DNA from: Spirochaetota bacterium
GTDB lineage: Bacteria > Spirochaetota > JAGLSM01
Assembly (NCBI GenBank): GCA_023135745.1
Contig: JAGLSM010000077.1
Location: forward strand, 1 to 7,953
Reading direction: 5' to 3'
DNA: 7,953 nucleotides
The translations under genes and the position numbers were made by a program. The first letter of the stretch is position 1, and each line of letters starts with the position of its first letter. The notes under the pieces were generated by a model. It ran no database searches. It saw only the letters and a list, made by a program, of their open reading frames with translations, and was not told the origin of the DNA. Positions 1 to 6,797 of this stretch are shown one piece after another.

Positions 1-44
1 CCGGCCATTAGGATTATCATGATTATGGTTAAAATTCGTTTCAT
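1..44 (-). CDS. N-terminus of a secreted or lipid-anchored protein, cut by the window edge
   Basis: Only the first 14 codons are present. They read MKRILTIIMIILMA and then leave the window. A two-residue basic start followed by an unbroken hydrophobic run is the beginning of a Sec signal peptide, so the product is probably exported. GGAGG (complement of 51-55) lies six bases before the ATG, which makes the start convincing despite the short length. The gene follows the porin-like gene on the same strand after a 107-base gap, so it may be the fourth member of the envelope operon or have its own promoter. Nothing can be said about function, and whether the signal is type I or lipoprotein type lies outside the window. 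Confidence 0.7.
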   Translation of the reverse strand, partial: MKRILTIIMIILMA

Positions 45-151
45 ATCACACCTCCATCTCACCTAAGAACAATCTCTTTTAAATAAGAGTATACAGCATT
101 ATTAGTAAACGCACCATTTTAACTATGATTTTATTTTACTCATTAATTAAT

Positions 152-1312
152 TTAAAAAAACATTGTACCCTTTATAGCCGGCAGATACGCCCAGTCTTTT
201 CCGGATTCGGTAGTTCCGGAAGGATTTTTTATAACAAGAAAAGACGGAGTAAGGTATATGGAACCTGTAATTGAAAAACGCCAGAATAATTCCAGTGCTT
301 TTTCAGTAACGTCATAATCATACTTTTTTGCCGTTGAAAAGCCAATACCAATATAATGAGGCGATGTTTTAACATCACCATTTCCGGAAGCAAAGGTAAA
401 TCCCGCATTAAAATGCCATAAAAATGTCCCGAATAATTGTGAAACATAGTTCTTCTTCTCGGCATGAGAAAAGGAAGAAAATAACCGTAAATTTTTTGTG
501 AACCTCTGATTGAGCGTTACTCCCGCCGACGGTGACAGAAGATGTACACCGGATTTATCAGCATCGGAAAGGCCAAAAACAATTTTTATCTGATTCTTAA
601 AACCAAAAAGGTAATGTGTAAAATCAAATTCAAAGGGTCCTGTATTCCTTATAAAGACGTGATAGCCACCGCTGGCAAAGGTCATTCCCGCGCGAAATGT
701 TAGAAAATCAGTAAATCTGAAAGTCATCATGAAAGCCTGTACAGAAGGTTCACTCAATTCCTTTTCCATAAAATTCAGTGCAAGCATTCTTGTAAAATGA
801 GCACTGATAAAAGAATACATCTCATCGAGAATAACCCCATTATTCATTATGCCGCTTCCATCCCTGTCAAAAGAGTCCAAATCCATGAGCCCTATTGATA
901 ATGAAAAAATACCGGAATCAAGTCTCATATATGCCTTGTCAACCAAGAGTGCCGTTATGATACCCGGCTGTTCTCCTGAGGTATAAGCTATATCATTAAT
1001 AGGAACAAATGCCCCCGTCACTCCATGCAGACTGTTCCTTCCTCCAACATTAACCGTACCTAAAATCAATGATACAGAATCGGAAAACCTGAATTCTGTC
1101 TTAAGACGAATTCTTGCCGTTAAGGGAGACATTTTTGAAGTATCTGTGCCATTATACTGAAGAAGAGTAACAGCATCCAGATTCAGAGAGATTCTATTAA
1201 ACCATTCTCCCTTGCTTTTTTGATTTTGTACCCCGTCTTCCGCAAAAATAATTGAGCCAAAGATGAAAACCAATAATATACTTAGGGTTATTTTTCTTAA
1301 TTGAAACAGCAT
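152..1312 (-). CDS. Probable outer-membrane beta-barrel protein, OprB-like porin
   Basis: Predicted outer-membrane channel of 386 residues. An N-terminal signal peptide (MLFQLRKITLSILLVFIFG, then a cleavage-like FA|ED near residue 24) is followed by many short alternating hydrophobic/polar segments rich in Phe, Tyr and Gly. The chain ends in Phe-Phe, the aromatic C-terminus recognised by the BAM machinery. Two stretches recall carbohydrate porins of the OprB family. One is GLMDLDSFDRDG (about 141-152) with a following DEMYSFISAHF, like the family's 'G.iDl.sfFD.N ... DEttqFl..aF'. The other is the tail YLTPSFLVIKNPSG, like 'tPd.Qyi.nP.g'. These are recalled family patterns, not a search result, and the substrate is unknown. 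An in-frame ATG four codons upstream (1324) lacks a Shine-Dalgarno sequence, whereas GGAG sits six bases before the ATG chosen here. The gap to the upstream penicillin-binding-protein stop is 14 bases, so the two are probably one transcript. Confidence 0.7.
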   Translation of the reverse strand: MLFQLRKITLSILLVFIFGSIIFAEDGVQNQKSKGEWFNRISLNLDAVTLLQYNGTDTSKMSPLTARIRLKTEFRFSDSVSLILGTVNVGGRNSLHGVTGAFVPINDIAYTSGEQPGIITALLVDKAYMRLDSGIFSLSIGLMDLDSFDRDGSGIMNNGVILDEMYSFISAHFTRMLALNFMEKELSEPSVQAFMMTFRFTDFLTFRAGMTFASGGYHVFIRNTGPFEFDFTHYLFGFKNQIKIVFGLSDADKSGVHLLSPSAGVTLNQRFTKNLRLFSSFSHAEKKNYVSQLFGTFLWHFNAGFTFASGNGDVKTSPHYIGIGFSTAKKYDYDVTEKALELFWRFSITGSIYLTPSFLVIKNPSGTTESGKDWAYLPAIKGTMFF

Positions 1313-1318
1313 TTTATA

Positions 1319-1322
1319 CTCC
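1319..1322 (-). promoter_or_regulatory. Shine-Dalgarno site that decides the porin-like gene start
   Basis: GGAG is followed by six bases (TATAAA) and ATG at 1312. It overlaps the alternative upstream ATG at 1324, which has no purine-rich site of its own, so the shorter protein is favoured. Confidence 0.65.
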
Positions 1323-1326
1323 ATAA

Positions 1327-3732
1327 TTAATTAGTCGCTTTTGTATTTGTTGTTTTTATATCATTCACTGTCTTATTTGTAGATATAAGTGTATTTGTCT
1401 GTAAAGACTGAAATCCATGATTTGAAGTACAGGTATCAGTTATCTCTGTTCCGTCAATAAAATATTCAGTATATGTATTTGTACAGTTCGAATTATTAAT
1501 AAGTGAAGTCTGCCTGCAGAGAGTTTTATCTACTACACCGGCAGGCCTTTTAAAATTATAATTACCAATATCCCAGAATGTGTTTTTCATAAATTCTGTC
1601 CAGATTGGTCCTGCGGAAACTCCTCCGGTTTGATTTTTCGGAAGAGGCGTTTTATCGTTATCATAACCCACCCATACAACAGCCGCGACATTTTTTACAA
1701 AACCGGCAAACCACGCGTCCCTGCCGTTATCAGATGTGCCGCTTTTTCCGGCAGCGTTTATATGAAACTGATTGACAAGCCTGGCATAGTATCCTGTACC
1801 CTTCGGAGAAAATACATCACGCATCATGTCGGTTACAATATAGACTGCCCTCGGATCAAATACGAGACTTGTTGTGCTCGAATCCTTTTTTGAAAGTTCA
1901 TCGGCAAATTTCAGGGTATCAGGAAGTTTTTGAGTATTATCCGGTGATTGACTTATTGGTTTAATTGTCCTTTTAGATGTTTCAAAGTCGTAGAGGATAA
2001 CTCCTTTTTTATTTATAATACGCCGTATAAAAAGAGGTTTTACCCTGTATCCTCCGGATGCAAGCGTACTGTAAATTCTGGCTCCATCAAGCGGACTAAT
2101 TGCGACAGAACCTAAGGGTAGAGATAATATGGGAGGAAAACCTCTTTTGTGATAAAAAATCTTTTCAAGGCTTGCCGCGACCTTTCTCGCGCCCAGTCTA
2201 TATATTGTCTCTACTGCCACAGTATTGATTGATAGAATAAGGGCCTTACGGATTGAAACATTCCCAAAATACTGCCTGTCATAGTTCTTAGGGCTCCATA
2301 CCTTACCATGATCATCATACTTGCGGCGCTTATCATTTATAACAGTAGCTGCAGTTACTACCTTGTTTTCTATTGCGCTTGTATATACAATCGGTTTCAT
2401 TGCTGATCCGAATTGGCGTGATGAATTAATAGCACGGTTAAGTTCATTGTCAAAGGTATAATTACGGCCGCCAATCATGGCAAGTATATATCCATTGGAT
2501 GAATCAATTGAAACAAGAGCACCCTCTATAGGTTTTGAATGTTCATTGAGGTAGGACGCTCTCTTCTGATCCCATATCGCCAGTATTTGCTGTTTTTCGT
2601 CCGGTGTTGCCTTTTTAATCATTCTGCTGATTCTCTTACGGTTTTTAAACAGCCATTCTTTTATATCCTTCTGCTTTGCAAGTTCAACCCTGGCAAGCCC
2701 CCTTTGCACAGCCTTACGCGCTATTTTCTGCATGGAAGCATCAATAGTTGTATAAACCCTTAATCCGCCGCGTATTATTTCATCTTCCTTGAAATACCTT
2801 TTGAGTCTCTGCCTGATAAACTCTATGAAATATGGAGCCTTATTAACCCGCATTTTCCAAAAAGAGACATTTGGAGAAGAAAGTTTTTTTTCCAGTTCCT
2901 CCCAGAAACGTTCAAAGCCCGAACCAAGAACTGATGCCTTCGCGTAACCGAGTCTTACCATTCTGCTAAGCGCCTGAATGTGTTTTCTCTTTGCCGCGTC
3001 CTTATCATTTAAAGGAGAATAACTCTCAGGTCTTGAGAGAAGACCGGCTAAGAGCGCGCATTCATATACATCAAGAATTCTAACGGATTTATTAAAATAC
3101 AGCCGTGAAGCAGCTTCAACACCCCACGCGCCATTACCAAAGTAGACAGTATTTAAATACATCAGAAGAATATCATTTTTTGAATACCTGCTCTCAAGCT
3201 CCTTGGCTCCAAAGAATTCAAATATTTTCCTGTGTATTGTCCTCTCCCTGTTGGTAAAAAGTATCTTAGCCAGCTGCTGGGTAATGGTAGACCCGCCGCC
3301 CCTGCTTCTTCCAATAAGATTGTTTATTACAGCACGTGCTGTCCTTTGAATATTTACCCCGTTATGAACATAGAATTCGGTATCTTCCATGGCAAGTATC
3401 GCACGTACAAGAAGCTTTTTTATATCCTTGAAAGGAACAACTTCTTTTTTTTCAGTCATAAACTCACCGATGAGACGGTTATACCTGTCAAAAATTCTGG
3501 TAGGTTTGCTCTGAGAAATTTTTATTTTCTTTTTTCTTCTTTCTGCGTCAATTATATACTGATGATATTTTCTGACATTGCTCAGGAGATCCTGTTTTTC
3601 CCTGCCCCATCTAAGATAGGATGTAGTAAATAAAAAACTCATGAGAATTACCGGTATCAACAGTAATCCGGCAAATACCGCCACAAGTTTTACATACCAT
3701 TTAGCAACTATCAATCTTTTTAAGATTCTCAT
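1327..3732 (-). CDS. Class A penicillin-binding protein (bifunctional transglycosylase/transpeptidase, PBP1A-like)
   Basis: Inner-membrane peptidoglycan synthase of 801 residues, a normal length for the family. It polymerises lipid II and cross-links the stem peptides. A single membrane anchor spans about 12-40. The GT51 domain (about 80-255) shows EDTEF with catalytic E116, GGSTITQQLAK (147-156), RKxxE (168-172, probably the second catalytic Glu), and YLNTVYFG (192-199). The transpeptidase domain (about 400-720) has SAMK with nucleophile S443, SIN (501-503) and KSGT (663-666). All key residues are present. The usual RQPGS before the nucleophile reads RQFGS. The C-terminal tail keeps the PBP1A-type Cys pattern (C739, C750, C768) around EYFIDGTE, then ends in an unusual Thr/Asn-rich stretch (about 779-801). 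Translation is probably coupled to the upstream lipoprotein gene. Its stop and this ATG share one base (TAATG), and GAGAG (3739-3743) lies six bases upstream. PBP1A versus PBP1B naming is uncertain. Confidence 0.95.
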   Translation of the reverse strand: MRILKRLIVAKWYVKLVAVFAGLLLIPVILMSFLFTTSYLRWGREKQDLLSNVRKYHQYIIDAERRKKKIKISQSKPTRIFDRYNRLIGEFMTEKKEVVPFKDIKKLLVRAILAMEDTEFYVHNGVNIQRTARAVINNLIGRSRGGGSTITQQLAKILFTNRERTIHRKIFEFFGAKELESRYSKNDILLMYLNTVYFGNGAWGVEAASRLYFNKSVRILDVYECALLAGLLSRPESYSPLNDKDAAKRKHIQALSRMVRLGYAKASVLGSGFERFWEELEKKLSSPNVSFWKMRVNKAPYFIEFIRQRLKRYFKEDEIIRGGLRVYTTIDASMQKIARKAVQRGLARVELAKQKDIKEWLFKNRKRISRMIKKATPDEKQQILAIWDQKRASYLNEHSKPIEGALVSIDSSNGYILAMIGGRNYTFDNELNRAINSSRQFGSAMKPIVYTSAIENKVVTAATVINDKRRKYDDHGKVWSPKNYDRQYFGNVSIRKALILSINTVAVETIYRLGARKVAASLEKIFYHKRGFPPILSLPLGSVAISPLDGARIYSTLASGGYRVKPLFIRRIINKKGVILYDFETSKRTIKPISQSPDNTQKLPDTLKFADELSKKDSSTTSLVFDPRAVYIVTDMMRDVFSPKGTGYYARLVNQFHINAAGKSGTSDNGRDAWFAGFVKNVAAVVWVGYDNDKTPLPKNQTGGVSAGPIWTEFMKNTFWDIGNYNFKRPAGVVDKTLCRQTSLINNSNCTNTYTEYFIDGTEITDTCTSNHGFQSLQTNTLISTNKTVNDIKTTNTKATN

Positions 3733-5447
3733 TAATTACTCTCTTTTATATCTTTGGGTTTAATATTTGTACCTGTATTTGTATTAGTTGACTGGTATCT
3801 TCCTTCAGGAAGGGTCTTTGGCTTGCTATCATTTATCTGAATAGTGTAAGGATTGCGTGAATTGGACTGATCCTTTTTCTTGGCCTTTAACATAAGATAA
3901 TAGGTTGCAGGTCCTTTTAAATCCGTACTGAGATACTCTCCTTCATGAAGACCTGTTCCATCAGAACTTCTGATAGATTTTCGTTTATCATTGTATATTT
4001 TCAACAAGAGATCAATGGCAGGAACACCTGAAACCTTGATTGAAATATTCCTGTTTTCAGAAATGGTGAAGGAGTAAAAATCTGCATCGCCTCGGGGAGA
4101 TATAAACCCTGTTTTTTTTCCGGTGGAAGAATCAAATACTACAGGAGTAGCCGCTCCAATTGAATCATTGGGTTCAAATTCTCCGGCACTGTTATATTCA
4201 AAAAAAGATACATTCAGAGTATACTCTTCACGCTCGCTTTGCCCATCAATGGAGTAGACCTTAATATAAAAAACTTCATCGTTTTCTTTTGTTACTATTC
4301 CTAAATTTGAAATAAATTCAGGATCGCCCTTTTTACCTGAATTATACTTTTTTAATAAGCTTCCAAATGAATTATAAACAGCTATCCCAATGTCAACATC
4401 TGTTACCCCCTTAACCCTCGCCCTTATCATATAACGTCCTGATTGAGGAATAGTAACCTTGAAATAGTCTTTGTCATTTACAGGAGTGAGAAATCCGGTT
4501 ACATCTTTGTTAATGCTGACAGGATTGGAAGTCTTTACTGAATCATTGGGTTCAAGCTCATTACCTTCGGTGTATCGTGTTATAGATGTTACAAGAGTAT
4601 ATGGAATAGTATTATTAAAGCTGAAAATGGTTTTAGGCGCAACCTTGATATAAACAATATTTGTAGACAGTATTCCAAGTCTTTTTATTTTCTCTCCGGT
4701 ATGTTCCTGATGACTGTCCGCTTCTTTAAGAAGTTTTCCATTACTGTCAAATATAGAAAGAACAAGATCAACACCCGGAACACCTGAAACTTCAACATCA
4801 AGGAAAGATTTGTTGGATACCTGAATATTGAGTTTATACCAGTCTTCTTCTATTCTGTTTCTTACCATAGGATTTAATCCGGGAGATATATAACCTTCTA
4901 CACTTGAGTCAATTTCAATAGAATTTGCAATTTTTCTCGAATCATTTGGTTCGAGTTCAGAAAAATCGCTTCTGGATGATTTTTTCAGTGAAAATTTATA
5001 ATCAACAGGGAGCGCGCCCATACCGCCGGGAGTCTTTTTTAAAATAAAAACATATTTACCAGGAAGAAGAGGAAGATTCGCAAATACTTCTTTTACATTG
5101 GCAGATGCCGGCCTTGGTTTTTTACCGCCTCTTTCTTCAGATGAAGCAAATCCGTCTATTATTTTTATAATCTTGTCGTCTTTGTAAATAGTCAACATCA
5201 AATCAACTAATGAGGGATGCTGAAGCTCGATAAAAAGACTGGTATTAAACCATCTTCTGTCCGGAACAACAATGCTGAAACAATCATTATCAGAGACAGA
5301 GGAAATACTCCCCTTAATAACATCTCCCGGCCTAATCTGTTGAGCTGCCCATCTGCTGTTATTTGGTTCAATCTCACTCTTGGTTGATGAACACGCAAGA
5401 AATGAAAGAATAACAACAGGAATTAAAAGGACTCTTATTTTAAACAA
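3732..5447 (-). CDS. Lipoprotein with four tandem PPC-like domains
   Basis: Predicted exported lipoprotein of 571 residues. The start is a TTG with GGAGG exactly six bases upstream. It gives a compact signal peptide, MFKIRVLLIPVVILSFLAC, with lipidated C19. The lipobox (FLAC) is looser than the E. coli consensus. The rest is four repeats of roughly 120-140 residues. Each opens with EPN[N/D]S (E27, E166, E299, E425), followed by a G-[FYS]-I/L-[ST] turn and a 'D.D.[FY].' segment, and later a V/I-D-[LI]-x-[LIV] strand (D82, D227, D352, D479). This pattern matches the bacterial pre-peptidase C-terminal (PPC) beta fold. No peptidase domain accompanies it, so the protein is likely a binding or scaffolding factor rather than an enzyme. 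The C-terminus (about 553-571) is Thr/Asn/Lys-rich. It overlaps the penicillin-binding-protein gene by one base, which suggests a cell-wall-related role (inference). A longer reading from a TTG at 5510 would spoil the signal peptide and lacks a ribosome site. Confidence 0.85.
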   Translation of the reverse strand: MFKIRVLLIPVVILSFLACSSTKSEIEPNNSRWAAQQIRPGDVIKGSISSVSDNDCFSIVVPDRRWFNTSLFIELQHPSLVDLMLTIYKDDKIIKIIDGFASSEERGGKKPRPASANVKEVFANLPLLPGKYVFILKKTPGGMGALPVDYKFSLKKSSRSDFSELEPNDSRKIANSIEIDSSVEGYISPGLNPMVRNRIEEDWYKLNIQVSNKSFLDVEVSGVPGVDLVLSIFDSNGKLLKEADSHQEHTGEKIKRLGILSTNIVYIKVAPKTIFSFNNTIPYTLVTSITRYTEGNELEPNDSVKTSNPVSINKDVTGFLTPVNDKDYFKVTIPQSGRYMIRARVKGVTDVDIGIAVYNSFGSLLKKYNSGKKGDPEFISNLGIVTKENDEVFYIKVYSIDGQSEREEYTLNVSFFEYNSAGEFEPNDSIGAATPVVFDSSTGKKTGFISPRGDADFYSFTISENRNISIKVSGVPAIDLLLKIYNDKRKSIRSSDGTGLHEGEYLSTDLKGPATYYLMLKAKKKDQSNSRNPYTIQINDSKPKTLPEGRYQSTNTNTGTNIKPKDIKESN

Positions 5448-5453
5448 ATGAAT

Positions 5454-5458
5454 CCTCC
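5454..5458 (-). promoter_or_regulatory. Shine-Dalgarno site fixing the TTG start of the lipoprotein
   Basis: GGAGG is followed by six bases (ATTCAT) and TTG at 5447. It is the strongest ribosome site in the window, and it turns a muddled N-terminus into a clean lipoprotein signal peptide. Confidence 0.8.
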
Positions 5459-5481
5459 AATGATATATAAAACTTACATTC

Positions 5482-5510
5482 AATTTATCCAGAGAAAGGC
5501 CTAAAATCAA
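5482..5510 (-). promoter_or_regulatory. Candidate sigma-70-type promoter of the envelope operon
   Basis: On the minus strand TTGATT (5510-5505) and TAAATT (5487-5482) are separated by 17 bases. The likely transcription start, near 5475, would leave a leader of about 28 bases before the lipoprotein TTG. Each hexamer matches the consensus at four positions, so the call rests on spacing and location in an AT-rich region where chance matches are common. Confidence 0.4.
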
Positions 5511-5517
5511 TGATTTT
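5503..5517. promoter_or_regulatory. 15-base inverted repeat, possible operator
   Basis: AAAATCA-A-TGATTTT is a perfect inverted repeat with seven-base arms around a single central base. A further C-G pair flanks it at 5501/5519. It overlaps the candidate -35 element of the lipoprotein promoter, where a bound dimeric repressor would block transcription. I do not recognise the regulator. It does not fit a Fur or ArgR box well. Confidence 0.35.
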
Positions 5518-5557
5518 GGGATTCATATACATTTTTTTTAAAAAAACATGTCCCCTT

Positions 5558-5588
5558 TTGGTTTCTCAAACGTATAGATATGTATAAA
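5558..5588 (+). promoter_or_regulatory. Weak candidate promoter for the small ORF and obg
   Basis: TTGGTT (5558-5563) and TATAAA (5583-5588) are 19 bases apart, longer than ideal. The TATAAA lies 18 bases ahead of the small ORF's ATG. No better promoter is visible between here and obg. Confidence 0.25.
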
Positions 5589-5606
5589 ACTAAAATGGAG
5601 AAACTA

Positions 5607-5723
5607 ATGACACTAAGCCAAAGATACGCGATTCATACCTATGAAGAAGAAGAAAAAAGGGAATTCCTTCGTGAAATTGATGAAGAGAACGAAATATTAA
5701 TTCCAAGCTATATAATTGACTAA
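5607..5723 (+). CDS. Small charged hypothetical protein (38 residues)
   Basis: I do not recognise this protein. It begins MTLSQRYAIHTYEEEEKREF, continues with an acidic stretch (LREIDEENE) and ends in a more hydrophobic ILIPSYIID. It has no signal peptide, no Cys and no obvious motif. The Glu/Lys/Arg-rich centre (about 13-29) could form one amphipathic helix. The case for a real gene is GGAG (5597-5600) six bases before the ATG, a possible promoter just upstream, and a place in the gap ahead of obg on the same strand. An in-frame ATG at 5595 lacks a ribosome site. The gap to obg is 87 bases, so it could share obg's transcript or act as a leader peptide. Chance remains possible at this length. 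Confidence 0.5.
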   Translation: MTLSQRYAIHTYEEEEKREFLREIDEENEILIPSYIID

Positions 5724-5810
5724 ATAAGACAGTATATCTTCCTGATTAACTACTTATTTTAAGCCTCTTTGATTATTTTTTAGGTAAGTAAAAAATAAGA
5801 AAAGAAACAT

Positions 5811-6797
5811 ATGAAAAAATTCATCGATAGGGCTCAGATTAAAGTAAGTTCGGGAAACGGAGGTCCAGGCTGCGTTGCTTTTCGAAGAGAAAAATTCGTT
5901 CCCAAAGGCGGTCCTGACGGCGGGGACGGAGGTAAAGGCGGTAATGTCACTTTTATAGCCGATATCCGTGTTAAAACACTCTATGATATTAAAAATCATC
6001 CTATATTTAAGGCAAAAAACGGAATCCCCGGAATGGGGAAAAAAAGATCCGGTTCTGACGGAGATTCTATAACTATTAAACTTCCAATCGGCACTTTAAT
6101 CAAAGATAAAGAAACTAATGAAACTATAATTGACCTTAATAAAGACAGTATGCAGTTCATCGCCGCGAAGGGCGGTATCGGCGGCCGCGGAAACCAGCAT
6201 TTTGCAACATCCACCAATCAAGCACCAAGATACGCACAGCCGGGATACCAGGGAGAAGAAAGAGAATACCTTCTTGAACTAAAAATAATCGCTGATGTTG
6301 GTCTTGTGGGACTCCCCAATGCCGGTAAATCAACCCTGTTAAAAGCTCTTTCCCGGGCAAACCCGAAAATAGCAGCCTATCCTTTTACAACCCTCATACC
6401 CAATCTCGGCGTTGTTAAACTCAGTGAATTTGAAACCTTTATAATTGCAGATATACCCGGAATAATAGAAGGCGCTTCAGAAGGCAAGGGTCTGGGGATG
6501 GATTTTCTCAGACATATAGAGAGAACAAGAATTCTTATTCTTATGGTTGATTTTTTCTCCGATGATCCTGAAGAAACAGAAAAAATTCTTATGAATGAAC
6601 TTTCAACTTACAGTAAGAAATTAGCAGAAAAACCGATAATAAAAGTGGCAAACAAGATGGATCTCAATGAAGCACGTGAAAAAGCGGACAGCCACCCTTC
6701 TTATATTAAAATATCGGGAGCTGCTCATATCGGGCTTGATGAGCTCATCAATAAGATTCGTCATGAATTAAGCCAAGTGGATGAAGGCAATGAATAA
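5811..6797 (+). CDS. obgE: Obg family GTPase (ObgE/CgtA), ribosome assembly
   Basis: Essential cytoplasmic GTPase that binds the 50S subunit precursor and links ribosome maturation to guanine-nucleotide levels. The Gly-rich Obg fold fills about 1-158, with Gly-rich repeats such as GGPDGGDGGKGGNV and GGIGGRGNQHF. The G domain then follows in order: G1 GLPNAGKS (167-174), switch I PFTT (191-194), G3 DIPG (214-217), G4 NKMD (281-284) and G5 SGAA (302-305). At 328 residues it ends right after the G domain, so it lacks the C-terminal OCT domain of Bacillus-type Obg and the acidic tail of E. coli ObgE. The upstream ribosome site is poor (only an AGAAAAG-like purine run). The usual upstream partners rplU and rpmA are not adjacent; the 38-residue ORF occupies that place. 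Its last codons overlap the start of proB. Confidence 0.97.
   Translation: MKKFIDRAQIKVSSGNGGPGCVAFRREKFVPKGGPDGGDGGKGGNVTFIADIRVKTLYDIKNHPIFKAKNGIPGMGKKRSGSDGDSITIKLPIGTLIKDKETNETIIDLNKDSMQFIAAKGGIGGRGNQHFATSTNQAPRYAQPGYQGEEREYLLELKIIADVGLVGLPNAGKSTLLKALSRANPKIAAYPFTTLIPNLGVVKLSEFETFIIADIPGIIEGASEGKGLGMDFLRHIERTRILILMVDFFSDDPEETEKILMNELSTYSKKLAEKPIIKVANKMDLNEAREKADSHPSYIKISGAAHIGLDELINKIRHELSQVDEGNE

Noticed and set aside
88..93. TATACT on the minus strand as a -10 element for the left-edge gene
   Set aside because: No acceptable -35 hexamer lies 16-18 bases upstream, and such words are common in AT-rich spacers.
437..450. Loss of penicillin-binding-protein activity because RQPGS reads RQFGS
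   Set aside because: These are residues 437-450 of the synthase (bases about 2383-2424). The nucleophile S443, K446, SIN and KSGT are intact, so the change is only a neighbour substitution.
3232..3633. 133-codon plus-strand open frame
   Set aside because: It lies entirely opposite the GT51 and membrane-anchor part of the penicillin-binding protein, whose catalytic motifs prove the minus strand is coding. Its translation has no recognisable motif.
5448..5510. N-terminal extension of the lipoprotein from a TTG at 5510
   Set aside because: It has no ribosome site, would bury the signal peptide, and overlaps the probable promoter. The TTG at 5447 has an ideal GGAGG.
5503..5517. Fur or ArgR box at the palindrome
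   Set aside because: The sequence AAAATCAATGATTTT does not match the recalled spacing or core bases of either consensus, so no regulator is named.
5532..5546. T8A7 tract as a bidirectional terminator
   Set aside because: It has no GC-rich stem and lies upstream of both gene sets, not downstream of either.
5753..5799. CTTATTTT/AAAATAAG inverted repeat before obg as a riboswitch or attenuator stem
   Set aside because: The eight-base arms are pure A/T apart from one pair, with a loop over 30 bases. It would be unstable and has no accompanying terminator.
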